NCBI RefSeq assembly: GCF_014697475.1
Contig: NZ_JACJRV010000051.1
Span: forward strand, 1-50,048
Origin: Nostoc sp. FACHB-152
GTDB taxonomy: Bacteria; Cyanobacteriota; Cyanobacteriia; Cyanobacteriales; Nostocaceae
DNA length: 50,048 nucleotides
Direction: 5' to 3'
Shown: in pieces, positions 9,030 to 17,624 of the stretch
Numbering within the stretch: the stretch's first letter is position 1
How the letters are laid out: every line of letters begins with the position of its first letter
Program-made: the position numbers and the translations under genes
Notes under the pieces: model-generated
Told to the model about the DNA's origin: nothing
Seen by the model: only the letters and a program-made list of their open reading frames with translations
Database searches by the model: none

Positions 9030-12000
9030 TTAATTCTGACAACCAGCAGTGGGGCGAACATTAGCTATAAGAGTCACTTTACCATTGGTATCAATTATCC
9101 AATCCTGAGCGTTGACGGTAGAATTTGGTGTTGAAGAAACTGCTACTTTAGGATTAAGACTAACTAAATCTACCTGAACTGCATCAGTGTTGAGAGCTTC
9201 ACCGGGGTTAGGAGGCAAGCCACCACGACCAACAATATTAAATTCGCTCTTAGCTATAGAACTACCCGCAGTGCAACCTTGGGCTATCTCTGTATCAACT
9301 GGTACTGCTGGCAAATTGACTAATCCACTGTTAGGGTCAAGGACAGGAGTGTTGAGTTCTACAGTACCTTGTGTACCAAATTCTGAACTAGCAGTAATGT
9401 CACTGAAGTTAGTTAGACTTTCACGGGGCTGAATACCATAAATCCCAAAAGCGTTGATATAAACTCTCCCACCTATGCCTGTAAAAGCATTGGCAATGAT
9501 GTCACTATTTTCACCAGGCACGGCAACAATGAAGCCTGACGGGGCATCAATATTAATGTTGCCGCCGTTACCACCAGCCTGTGCTGTGCCTGCGGTAGTG
9601 GTAATTTGAGCGCCACGACGGAGAAGGAGTAAATCAGTTTGTAAGTTGATGTTACCACCGTTTCCCGATGCCGATTCGGCATCAAGTCTGCCACTGTTGT
9701 CTAAGGTAACTCTAGGTGAGGTAACTATAATATCTCCAGCAGTACCTGTCGGACTTTGGGAGTTAACGAACAAGCCACTGTTAAAGTTAGAGGCCTTGCC
9801 AGAAATGGTGAAAAAATCAGCAGCATTAACTTTAATTATGCCAGCATTTCCTTGCCCAAAAGTTTCGGCAGACAGTCCAGCACCATCTTGTAATGAGAAG
9901 GAATCAGAGTTAATAGTAATATTGCCACCATTACCAACTGTCCCTGTTTGCACCCGGCTGCGAATCCCACTGGGGAAACCATTTTTCTCTCCAGCAATAT
10001 CAACAGCACCAGTAACATTAACATTGACATTCCCCGCATCTCCCCGTCCAGCTGGCTGGGTATCAGATGCACTACGAGTAAGAGTTTGCAGTTGAGCGCT
10101 ATCAGTAAGTGACAGGGTTGCAGCATTGATGTCGATATTGCCTCCCTTACCTATACCTCCTCGTTCGACCGTGCTGAGGATGCTAGCATCTACAAGGGAA
10201 ACAGCATCGAGTACACGCACTGTCACATTTCCTGCATTTCCTCGTCCTTGTGTTGAGGCAGAAAGTTGAGCGCGATCGCGTAATGAGAAGGAAGCAGCAT
10301 CAATAGTAATATTTCCCCCATTACCTTGTGTCCCCATGCTGACAAAGCTAACAATCGCACTAACAAAACCATTTTTCTCTCCAGCAATATCAATAGTGCC
10401 AGTAACATTAACATTGACATTCCCTGCATCTCCCTGTCCTGCTGGCTGGATAGCAAATGCTTCACGAGTAATGGTTGCTAGTTGAGCACCATCTTTTAAT
10501 GACAGGGTTTCAGCATTGATGTAGATATTACCTCCTTTACCTACACCAGAAGCTTCTACCGTGCTGAGGATACTAGCATCTGCAAGGGAAACAGCATCTC
10601 GTGCCTGCACTGTCACATTTCCTGCATTCCCTTGTCCAGAAGTTAAGGTAGCAAGTTGAGCGCCATCTCGTAACGAGAAGGAACCAGAATTGATGGTAAT
10701 GTTACCCCCATTACCAACTGTCCCTGTTTGCACACTGCTGCTAATCCCAGTAACAAAACCATTTTTCTCTCCAGCAATATCAATAGCACCAGTAACATTA
10801 ACATTGACGTTTCCTGCATCCCCCCGTCCTCCTGGCTGGGTAGCAGATGCACCACGAGTAAGGGTTTGCAGTTGAGCGATATCTTTTAATGACAGGGTTG
10901 CAGCATTGATGTCGATATTACCTCCCTTACCGACACCTCCTGCTTCCACCGTGCTGAAAATGTCACCGCTTTCAAGGTCAACAGCATCTCGTACCCGTAC
11001 CGTCACATTCCCGGCATTCCCTTGTCCATAAGTTGAAGATAGAAGTCGGGAGTTATTTTGTAACGACAAGGAACCAGAATCGACAGTAATGTTACCCCCA
11101 TTGCCTTGCGAGTTTAAGCGCACCAGATTGCTAACACTACTCGCAGTGCCAACAACTTTAATTGACCCGGTAGCATTCAGCGTAATATCTCCCCCAATTG
11201 TTTCAGGTGTCCCCAAACCTACCCCAATACCACCGCTTAAAAAACTTCCTCCCAATATCTCTAGATTAGAGGCATTGACTGCAATATTACCGCCACCAGC
11301 CCCTTCTACATATATACCTGCTTGATTGGTAAGAGATACCTCAGATCGCACAACATTCTCAGGAAATATCAAGCTAAGATCATTGCCATCTACACCTAAC
11401 GCTACAGTACCAGGTTCCGCCAATCCCCCTAATTCAACTCGTCCACCATTAGCACTTAATTCTCCCCCATCCATGCTGACATCACCACCCACTAGCAGTA
11501 AACTTTTACCATCTGGTACTCGTAAACCAAATGCATAAAAGCCTGCTGGATCTTGTCCTGCAAATGCAACTGAGTTATTTTGAATCGCTGCGTTTTGATT
11601 AATCTGATTAAACAGCAATGCTGAAGGATTAATAGTCAACAACGGTGAAGGGATATTTTTATCAGTAGCACTAAAAAATCCGAGATTCCCAAATTGCAGT
11701 GCATTAGCTGTTGTAGCTACAAACGAACCGCCAACATCTAAACTGGCATTAAGTCCGAAAATGATGCCATTGGGATTCATCATAAATAAGTTGGCATTAC
11801 CCAATACACCGAGTGTGCCTAAAATATTGGAAGGACTACCCCCTGTAACTCGGCTGAAAATATTGTTAATTCCATCTGGATTGCTGAAATAAGCTCCTCG
11901 TCCTTCATCAATATTGAATTCTCGAAAACTGTGGAATAGGTTTGCTCCTCGCTGTGCGCCACCATCAATCACGATGCTAGGAGTATTATTAATATTAACG

Positions 12001-12161
12001 TTGGGTGTAACGATAGAACTTTCAGAGCCTAGTGTATTATCAGGCGTAATCTGAGCTAGGGCGTAATCTGTCCAAAAAGCGATCGCTCCACTTATTGCTA
12101 AAAAGTTGAATATCCCTAATTTCCAGTCCCAAAGTTGCCAGTATTTATTTGTTCTGGACAT
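9030..12161 (-). CDS. two-partner-secretion FHA/hemagglutinin-type exoprotein (TpsA-like)
   Basis: The 1043-residue protein has an extended signal sequence (cleavage near residue 36, YALAQ). A TPS secretion domain follows, recognisable by NIFSRVTGGSPSNILGTLG and NLFMMNPNGIIFG. The rest is a long beta-helix rich in GNGGNI, GDAGNVNVN and GKGGNIDIN turns. Residues of about 370-760 form three tandem copies of a 130-residue unit plus partial flanks. The C-terminus has two cysteines and a VDTEIAQGC block usual for cyanobacterial members. Such proteins are exported through a TpsB/FhaC-type outer-membrane pore and act at the surface in adhesion or aggregation. No TpsB gene lies in the window. The start codon is preceded by GGGGGAAAA and by a perfect hairpin at 12177-12201. 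It leads a transcription unit with the CHAT-TPR gene. Confidence 0.9.
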   Translation of the reverse strand: MSRTNKYWQLWDWKLGIFNFLAISGAIAFWTDYALAQITPDNTLGSESSIVTPNVNINNTPSIVIDGGAQRGANLFHSFREFNIDEGRGAYFSNPDGINNIFSRVTGGSPSNILGTLGVLGNANLFMMNPNGIIFGLNASLDVGGSFVATTANALQFGNLGFFSATDKNIPSPLLTINPSALLFNQINQNAAIQNNSVAFAGQDPAGFYAFGLRVPDGKSLLLVGGDVSMDGGELSANGGRVELGGLAEPGTVALGVDGNDLSLIFPENVVRSEVSLTNQAGIYVEGAGGGNIAVNASNLEILGGSFLSGGIGVGLGTPETIGGDITLNATGSIKVVGTASSVSNLVRLNSQGNGGNITVDSGSLSLQNNSRLLSSTYGQGNAGNVTVRVRDAVDLESGDIFSTVEAGGVGKGGNIDINAATLSLKDIAQLQTLTRGASATQPGGRGDAGNVNVNVTGAIDIAGEKNGFVTGISSSVQTGTVGNGGNITINSGSFSLRDGAQLATLTSGQGNAGNVTVQARDAVSLADASILSTVEASGVGKGGNIYINAETLSLKDGAQLATITREAFAIQPAGQGDAGNVNVNVTGTIDIAGEKNGFVSAIVSFVSMGTQGNGGNITIDAASFSLRDRAQLSASTQGRGNAGNVTVRVLDAVSLVDASILSTVERGGIGKGGNIDINAATLSLTDSAQLQTLTRSASDTQPAGRGDAGNVNVNVTGAVDIAGEKNGFPSGIRSRVQTGTVGNGGNITINSDSFSLQDGAGLSAETFGQGNAGIIKVNAADFFTISGKASNFNSGLFVNSQSPTGTAGDIIVTSPRVTLDNSGRLDAESASGNGGNINLQTDLLLLRRGAQITTTAGTAQAGGNGGNINIDAPSGFIVAVPGENSDIIANAFTGIGGRVYINAFGIYGIQPRESLTNFSDITASSEFGTQGTVELNTPVLDPNSGLVNLPAVPVDTEIAQGCTAGSSIAKSEFNIVGRGGLPPNPGEALNTDAVQVDLVSLNPKVAVSSTPNSTVNAQDWIIDTNGKVTLIANVRPTAGCQN
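9889..11058. repeat. three 390-bp tandem repeats in the exoprotein gene
   Basis: The same landmark (GAGAAGGAA.CAGA-type stretch followed by a TAAT(A/G)TT.CC(A/C)CCATTACC block) recurs at 9889, 10279, 10669 and, more diverged, 11059. A second landmark (CCATTTTTCTCTCCAGCAAT) recurs at about 9979, 10369 and 10759. The spacing is 390 bases each time, that is 130 codons, so copy-number change would keep the reading frame. Confidence 0.85.
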
Positions 12162-12176
12162 TTTTCCCCCTTGATT

Positions 12177-12201
12177 AGTAGTAGTTTGCCAAACTACTAC
12201 T
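12177..12201. promoter_or_regulatory. perfect 11-bp hairpin upstream of the exoprotein gene
   Basis: AGTAGTAGTTT (12177-12187), a 3-base loop, then AAACTACTACT (12191-12201). It lies 15 bases before the ATG of the minus-strand exoprotein gene. It may be an operator, or a structure in the 5' untranslated RNA that limits ribosome access. It has no T-tract on the gene side, so it is not a convincing terminator. Confidence 0.55.
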
Positions 12202-12762
12202 CCTTCACGTTCAGTATGAATAAGTAGCTAACGGTGCGGTTGGCAAGCGATTATTACTAACATTTATGTTTGAACATTATCGGGAGCATCTACCGAAAGC
12301 ATATCTTTGGTAGAGAGAGATTATTTTCCCTACAGATACTACAACTAATCTTTATAGTTTCCAAGTTTCTGTAGTAGTCTAATTTGAGCTATGAGCAGAG
12401 TTTTTAAGAGAATTTTTTAGAACTCCGAAGCAAACAGCAGAAATCAAGATTTTGCAAGTTGTAAGAATTCTTTAACTAATACTGAATTTTATTCCTAAGT
12501 AGGTCGTCGTGAATATTTATCGTCAGAATAAGGCAGGAGGCAGGAGGGAAGAAGCTTTTAGCTTAGTTAATCTTTCTTAACATAGTTAGGTTTTTTCTCA
12601 CCGACTTACTTACACTTCATACTTCCGCCGTTTTTTTGATACGATGAAAACTCTGACCAACAGTTCTTTAAGGTAGAAACTCCCAGATTTATCTGTGGAA
12701 TCAATCTCAAATCTCAAATCTAAAATCCACAATTATTTGACTCGTTACATAACGATAGACGT
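12202..12762. other. intergenic region between exoprotein gene and leuC
   Basis: The 560 bases hold an imperfect inverted repeat (CTACCGAAAG at 12290-12299 against CTTTGGTAG at 12305-12313) and two copies of the heptamer GGCAGGA (12532-12545). The same heptamer recurs after leuC. The region must contain divergent promoters for the exoprotein gene and leuC. No tRNA or ORF of note is visible. Confidence 0.5.
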
Positions 12763-14166
12763 ATGAGTAAAGGTACTTTATTTGATAAAGTTTGGGACTT
12801 ACACACGGTTGGGACACTTCCTTCCGGGTTGACACAACTATTTATTGGGCTGCATTTGATTCATGAAGTCACCAGTCCCCAAGCCTTTGCTATGTTACGG
12901 GAACGGGGTTTAAAAGTTTTGTTTCCGCAACGTACTGTTGCAACGGTAGACCACATTGTCCCGACAGATAATCAGGCGCGTCCGTTTGCCGATACGGTGG
13001 CGGAAGCCATGATTCAAGCACTTGAACAGAACTGTCAAGAAAATAACTTAACTTTTTATAATATAGGTTCAGGCAATCAAGGTATTGTTCACGTCATCGC
13101 CCCAGAATTAGGATTAACTCAGCCAGGAATGACGATCGCTTGTGGTGATAGTCACACTTCTAGTCATGGTGCCTTTGGTGCGATCGCATTTGGGATTGGT
13201 ACTAGCCAAGTGCGGGATGTTCTCGCCTCTCAAACCCTTGCCCTGGCTAAACTCAAAGTCCGCAAAATTGAAGTTAACGGCACACTCAACCCCGGTGTCT
13301 ACGCTAAAGATGTGATTTTGCATATTATCCGCACCCTCGGTGTTAAAGGTGGTGTAGGTTACGCCTACGAATTTGCGGGAACCACCTTTGAACAGATGAG
13401 TATGGAAGAACGGATGACTGTCTGTAATATGGCGATCGAAGGTGGCGCAAGATGCGGTTATGTCAACCCCGATCAAGTCACATATAATTACTTGAAAAAT
13501 AGAGACTTTGCCCCCAAAGGTGCAGATTGGGATCAAGCCGTGGCTTGGTGGGAATCAATCAAGAGTGATGCTAATGCCGAATACGATGATGTAGTCGTCT
13601 TCAACGCCGCCGAAATTCCCCCCACAGTTACCTGGGGAATTACCCCCGGTCAAGGTATCGGTATCAATCAATTCATCCCCAAAGCCGAAGAATTACCAGA
13701 AGAAGACCGCTTTGTTGCCGAAGAAGCTTATCGTTACATGGATTTGTTACCCGGACAACCCATCAAAGGCACAAAAATCGATGTCTGCTTTATTGGTAGC
13801 TGTACTAACGGCCGCATCAGTGACTTGCGAGAAGCCGCAAAAATTGCCCAAGGTCGCCAAGTTGCCGAGGGAGTCAAAGCCTTTGTTGTGCCTGGTTCAG
13901 AACGAGTTAAACAAGAAGCCGAAGCTGAAGGACTAGACAAAATCTTTGAGGCGGCTGGCTTTGAATGGCGTGAACCAGGATGTTCGATGTGTCTGGCGAT
14001 GAACCCCGATAAACTCCAAGGTAGACAAATCAGCGCGTCCTCTTCTAACCGCAACTTTAAAGGACGGCAAGGTTCCGCCTCCGGCCGCACATTACTCATG
14101 AGTCCGGCGATGGTGGCGACTGCGGCAATTAAAGGTGAAGTCGCCGACGTGCGGGAATTGCTGTAG
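12763..14166 (+). CDS. leuC: 3-isopropylmalate dehydratase large subunit
   Basis: The 467-residue protein matches the usual LeuC length. It isomerises 2-isopropylmalate to 3-isopropylmalate in leucine biosynthesis, as a heterodimer with LeuD. It opens with [13 protein letters not shown] and contains VDHIVPTDN and the aconitase-family signature [20 protein letters not shown]. The three cysteines that hold the 4Fe-4S cluster are Cys347 (FIGSCTNGR) and Cys407 and Cys410 ([13 protein letters not shown]). The end is [16 protein letters not shown]. leuD follows on the same strand after 156 bases, so the two are probably co-expressed. Nothing is missing. Confidence 0.97.
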   Translation: MSKGTLFDKVWDLHTVGTLPSGLTQLFIGLHLIHEVTSPQAFAMLRERGLKVLFPQRTVATVDHIVPTDNQARPFADTVAEAMIQALEQNCQENNLTFYNIGSGNQGIVHVIAPELGLTQPGMTIACGDSHTSSHGAFGAIAFGIGTSQVRDVLASQTLALAKLKVRKIEVNGTLNPGVYAKDVILHIIRTLGVKGGVGYAYEFAGTTFEQMSMEERMTVCNMAIEGGARCGYVNPDQVTYNYLKNRDFAPKGADWDQAVAWWESIKSDANAEYDDVVVFNAAEIPPTVTWGITPGQGIGINQFIPKAEELPEEDRFVAEEAYRYMDLLPGQPIKGTKIDVCFIGSCTNGRISDLREAAKIAQGRQVAEGVKAFVVPGSERVKQEAEAEGLDKIFEAAGFEWREPGCSMCLAMNPDKLQGRQISASSSNRNFKGRQGSASGRTLLMSPAMVATAAIKGEVADVRELL

Positions 14167-14171
14167 GAGGG

Positions 14172-14322
14172 GGCAGGAGGCAGGAGGCAAAAAGCTAATA
14201 CTCAGCGTCACTCTGCGTTTACAGCTATTTTCTAGTAATCAACCCCAATCTTTTTTTATCTCACGCATTCGGCGGAAGCCGTTCTCGAAGAGTAGGCGCA
14301 AAGGCGCAAAGAAGAAAAAATT
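14172..14322. repeat. leuC-leuD spacer with GGCAGGA heptamers
   Basis: Just after the leuC stop lie two tandem heptamers GGCAGGA (14172-14185) followed by GGCAAAA, a short tandemly repeated sequence of the cyanobacterial STRR type. A GC-rich stretch at 14264-14312 (GCATTCGGCGGAAGCCG onward) resembles the other dispersed repeats. The spacer lacks a convincing terminator. Confidence 0.5.
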
Positions 14323-14928
14323 ATGGACAGCAAAATTAAACAAATATCCGGGCGTGGTATACCCTTAGTTGGCGATGACATCGATACCGACCGCATTATT
14401 CCGGCGCGTTTTTTAAAAGCCATCACCTTCGATGGCTTGGGTGAAGGTGCTTTTATTGATGATCGTACAGCTTTGAAAGGCGAACATCCTTTTGATCAAC
14501 CCCAATACCAAGGGGCAAATGTGTTAATTGTCAACCGCAACTTTGGCTGCGGTTCATCGCGGGAACACGCACCACAAGCGATCGCAAAGTGGGGTATTCA
14601 AGCGTTAATTGGTGAAAGCTTCGCCGAAATTTTCTTAGGTAACTGCGTCGCCATTGGTATACCTTGTGTGACGGCTGAGGCGGCTATAGTCAAACAGCTA
14701 CAAGAACTAGTAGCAGCTAATCCCCAAGCAGCAGTAACAATCAATTTAGAAACCTTACAAGTACAAATTGGTGACTTTACAGCCCCAGTCTTGATTAATG
14801 AAGGTTCCAGAAATATGTTCGTTTCTGGTAGTTGGGATGCTTGCGGTCAGTTAGTTGCTAACGCTGAAAATATTCGAGAAACAGCTGCAAAGCTGCCTTA
14901 TATCGGTTGGGGTAAGTTAGCCAGTTAG
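14323..14928 (+). CDS. leuD: 3-isopropylmalate dehydratase small subunit
   Basis: The 201-residue protein carries the LeuD swivel-domain features: [16 protein letters not shown] near the start, [20 protein letters not shown] in the middle, and [21 protein letters not shown]. It is the partner of LeuC in the second step of leucine biosynthesis and supplies part of the active site. The length is typical. The ATG is chosen because [23 protein letters not shown] is the standard start of cyanobacterial LeuD; GAAGAAAAAATT lies just upstream as a weak ribosome-binding site. Confidence 0.96.
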   Translation: MDSKIKQISGRGIPLVGDDIDTDRIIPARFLKAITFDGLGEGAFIDDRTALKGEHPFDQPQYQGANVLIVNRNFGCGSSREHAPQAIAKWGIQALIGESFAEIFLGNCVAIGIPCVTAEAAIVKQLQELVAANPQAAVTINLETLQVQIGDFTAPVLINEGSRNMFVSGSWDACGQLVANAENIRETAAKLPYIGWGKLAS

Positions 14929-14995
14929 ATTAAAGTAACTGGGTATAGAGGTATAAGGGTGTATATGTTCCACAGCCTTACATCCTACACCCTAT

Positions 14996-15141
14996 CTGAC
15001 TTTTCAAGTTATGTGGAAAAGTAAACTTGAAACCTAACCCCCTAACCCCCTTCCCTTCGAGGGAAGGGGGAACATTCAAAGCCTCTCTCCGCTTCGGGGA
15101 GAGGTTTGGAGAGGGGTTGTTCAAATCCCGTGAAAAGTCAG
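14996..15141. repeat. 146-bp repeat block bounded by 11-bp inverted repeats
   Basis: CTGACTTTTCA (14996-15006) and TGAAAAGTCAG (15131-15141) are perfect inverted repeats. Between them are a perfect 11-bp-stem hairpin (CCCCCTTCCCT at 15046-15056, AGGGAAGGGGG at 15060-15070) and an almost perfect 9-bp one (CCTCTCTCC at 15082-15090, GGGGAGAGG at 15096-15104). The layout resembles a small non-coding mobile or REP-type element. It lies between leuD and the convergent thioredoxin gene and could also act as a bidirectional transcription barrier. Confidence 0.6.
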
Positions 15142-15206
15142 ACACCCTTACACCTTTACACCTTTACACCCAATCTCAACAATCAGTCTGAGTGCGTAAG
15201 TTCTGT

Positions 15207-15794
15207 TTAATTAACTACTTGACTCCCATGAGTTCGGGGGTCAACTTGATTTGTCGGTGCAACTTGGGTGGAAACTTTAGAAGTTTTACCACTAGCTTGG
15301 GCGTAGGGTAAGGGCGAACCTGCTACTAACGCGTCTAAATTACTAGCCATGACAGTACGGGGTATATCACCGATCGCCTGGGCTATATCTTCTCCATCTT
15401 TAGATACAAATACAAAATGGGGAATACCATCTACGCGATATTTCAGCATTTCGGGTAGCCATTTAGTATTATCTACGTTCAGCATGACAAAATTCGCTTT
15501 GTCTGCATATTGCTGTTCTAATTGAGCCATATCTGGTGCCATTTTTTGGCAGACAGTACACCAGTCAGCATAAAACTCAACTATGGATGGTTTACCGTTA
15601 CTTAAAGCCACATCTAGGGGTATAGAGTTTTTGCCTAACTCGGCCACAGATACAGAATTTGTCTCAGTTCGCAACCCTAAGAAGAGGGCAACGCTAAGGG
15701 CGATCGCTACAATTACAATTAAGAGGTTTCTGACTCGCGCCCCAAATGTCGATTCTGGCTTGGCGGGAGAATTAACGGGTGCTTCTTTTGACAT
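15207..15794 (-). CDS. membrane-anchored thioredoxin-like protein (HCF164/TxlA type)
   Basis: The 195-residue protein has a short cytoplasmic head, one transmembrane anchor (about residues 23-41) and a thioredoxin domain with the redox motif WCTVC (Cys79 and Cys82) after PSIVEFYAD, plus the cis-proline region RVDGIPHFVFV. This matches the HCF164/TxlA family of plants and cyanobacteria, which passes reducing power across the thylakoid membrane for cytochrome c and b6f maturation. The location in the thylakoid or cytoplasmic membrane with the thioredoxin domain in the lumen is inferred from the family. The tail of about 25 residues is low-complexity. It is transcribed convergently to leuD and divergently from the ferredoxin gene. 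Confidence 0.88.
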   Translation of the reverse strand: MSKEAPVNSPAKPESTFGARVRNLLIVIVAIALSVALFLGLRTETNSVSVAELGKNSIPLDVALSNGKPSIVEFYADWCTVCQKMAPDMAQLEQQYADKANFVMLNVDNTKWLPEMLKYRVDGIPHFVFVSKDGEDIAQAIGDIPRTVMASNLDALVAGSPLPYAQASGKTSKVSTQVAPTNQVDPRTHGSQVVN

Positions 15795-15876
15795 AGCTAA
15801 TTTATTAAAACTTATTAAGTATTGCCATTATTTAGTTTATCGTCTTCCTTCTGTGTAACCTCTATCTGCTAAATCT

Positions 15877-16281
15877 GTGAAAAAACGAGTTACTCTCACC
15901 TTTCCCAAACGCGCTATCCAAATGCCAGTAACTTATGTACTGGCAAAAGATTTTAATGTAGCTGCCAATATTATCCGCGCCCAAGTTGCCCCTAATCAAA
16001 TTGGTAAACTCGTTGTAGAACTATCAGGAGATATCGATCAGTTAGATGCAGCGATTGAGTGGATGCGATCGCGTCATATCGGCGTTTCTTCTAGTTTAGG
16101 AGAAATTGCCATTGATGAAGATGTGTGTGTAGACTGTGGTTTGTGTACTGGGGTATGTCCCACAGAAGCACTCAGCCTCAATCCTGAAACATTTAAGCTG
16201 ACATTCACGCGATCGCGCTGTATTGTCTGTGAACAATGTATTCCTACTTGTCCAGTACAAGCGATTTCTACCAACCTTTAA
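15877..16281 (+). CDS. NIL-domain ferredoxin with two 4Fe-4S clusters
   Basis: The 134-residue protein starts with GTG at 15877. Residues 1-75 form a NIL-type ferredoxin-like fold (KKRVTLTFPKRAIQMPVTY). The C-terminal half has two 4Fe-4S motifs, Cys84/87/90/94 (CVDCGLCTGVCP) and Cys115/118/121/125 (CIVCEQCIPTCP). The NIL domain is the ligand-binding domain of methionine ABC ATPases; its fusion to ferredoxin is widespread in cyanobacteria and suggests a role in sulfur amino acid metabolism. The precise electron partner is unknown. The stop overlaps the convergent DUF3616 stop by four bases. No strong ribosome-binding site precedes the GTG. Confidence 0.9.
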   Translation: MKKRVTLTFPKRAIQMPVTYVLAKDFNVAANIIRAQVAPNQIGKLVVELSGDIDQLDAAIEWMRSRHIGVSSSLGEIAIDEDVCVDCGLCTGVCPTEALSLNPETFKLTFTRSRCIVCEQCIPTCPVQAISTNL

Positions 16282-17345
16282 CCTAATTGAAACACATCTG
16301 CGATGACGGTGCGATCGTCCACTAACCTAGCCTCGGCTGGAGAATCATACACTACCAACAACGAAGGCACTCCAGATATATCCTCAAATAACGTCATACC
16401 CTCGGCATGATCATCTCGATTTCCATAGGGAATATCTTGCACAAACTGAGGATTATTGAGCGTATTTTCTGGAGAATTAACAGCATTTTGCCAACGGTAT
16501 ATTTGCACTGGCCCATCTAAATCCATTGTCGGCCCAGCCAAAATTAACAAATCTTCGCCATCCAGGCAAAAATCTCGAATTCCTAACCCATTCAACCAAA
16601 CAAAATGTTTTTTATATTCCTTCTTTTCCTCACCAATGAGCGTTAATTTCATCAACCCTGGCTGAGAGTCTTGTAACTCAATTTCCAGAACCATCGCCCA
16701 ACCGCGCAATACAGGGCCGCGCAAACCCAAAAAAATTCGGTTTTGGTAAATAGCTAAACCTTCAATATCAAAACCATTATCCTTTCCTGGAATTGCTGCT
16801 TTAATAAACTGACCCAAATGAGCATCATTGGCTAAAGCTGTCATTAGCAAGTTGCCTTGTTTTGTCATCTCTATAACGGCAGATTTTAACTCTTTATTTG
16901 CATCTTCAGGATGAAGACAAGAACGAAATAACTTGCCATCTATCAAAGGAATCTTAGCTAAAATATAACGGTTGGGTTCTGATTCAATTTTTGCTAACCT
17001 TGCAATATTTTTCTGATCACTCTTATCCGACTTTGTTTTTTTCCGCTTATAGCTATGAGAACCAACCAGCCATAAGTAATAATCAGCATAAGCTATCCCT
17101 TCTATATCAATTTCTTCATCTTCCGATGCCGGTAAATTAATAAATTCGGCAACGCGAAATTGTTGATGATCTGTAAATTTATCTTGTGCAACTAAAGACA
17201 GCCTCTCTATTGTTGAAGTCTCATCCGAACCCAACCATAAATACTTTCCCGCCATCATCCTGACTGCTGAAATATCCGCCCTGTGTTCTTTAAAAGTATC
17301 AGTAAAAGTTAGATAAACTTTATGTAGTAAATTTTTTTCAGGCAT
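16278..17345 (-). CDS. DUF3616 domain protein
   Basis: The 355-residue protein matches the DUF3616 family: SAVRMMAGKYLWLGSDETSTIERL near the start, EIDIEGIAYADYYLWLVGSHSYKRKK, DIEGLAIYQNRIFLGLRGPVLRGWA, GIRDFCLDGEDLLILAGPT and a final DHAEGMTLFEDISGVPSLLVVYDSP. Recurrent short beta-strand blocks suggest a beta-propeller fold. The family has no defined activity. No signal peptide is seen, so it is probably cytoplasmic. Its stop overlaps the ferredoxin gene's stop by four bases. A CHAD-domain gene lies divergently upstream across a 279-base gap with no obvious features. Confidence 0.85.
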   Translation of the reverse strand: MPEKNLLHKVYLTFTDTFKEHRADISAVRMMAGKYLWLGSDETSTIERLSLVAQDKFTDHQQFRVAEFINLPASEDEEIDIEGIAYADYYLWLVGSHSYKRKKTKSDKSDQKNIARLAKIESEPNRYILAKIPLIDGKLFRSCLHPEDANKELKSAVIEMTKQGNLLMTALANDAHLGQFIKAAIPGKDNGFDIEGLAIYQNRIFLGLRGPVLRGWAMVLEIELQDSQPGLMKLTLIGEEKKEYKKHFVWLNGLGIRDFCLDGEDLLILAGPTMDLDGPVQIYRWQNAVNSPENTLNNPQFVQDIPYGNRDDHAEGMTLFEDISGVPSLLVVYDSPAEARLVDDRTVIADVFQLG

Positions 17346-17624
17346 TCTCTTACTTCTCCACCTCTAAAAGAGGTTAATTGGAATATTTTGATGTTTGATT
17401 TAATACTTAAGCTTTGAACGTTATATAAAATTTTTCTCAATTACGACGGCAAAACAAAAACAACAGCTTGTACTCCATCTTTTACAAAAGTATGAAGATG
17501 AAAAGTGAATACTAATCTATCTCACCATATTTAGAAGTTAAAAAAAAATATCAAAAGATAGATACAGATTTTTAACTAATGCTATTATGCAATAACCTAA
17601 ATAAGTATGTAATTATTATCAATC

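Noticed and set aside
9889-11058. CRISPR-like spaced repeats
   Set aside because: The repeats are 390-bp in-frame coding units; no 25-40-base repeats with unique spacers were found in the window.
9187-11538. Several plus- and minus-strand open frames inside the exoprotein repeats
   Set aside because: They are other reading frames of a repetitive gene, lack ribosome-binding sites and show repeats identical to the host gene period.
14135-14368. 77-codon frame across the leuC-leuD junction
   Set aside because: It overlaps the ends of both genes in another frame and encodes a repeat-rich, basic peptide.
15119-15134. GTTCAAATCCCG stretch resembling a tRNA T-arm
   Set aside because: The flanking DNA does not fold as a tRNA and the stretch sits in a hairpin repeat block.
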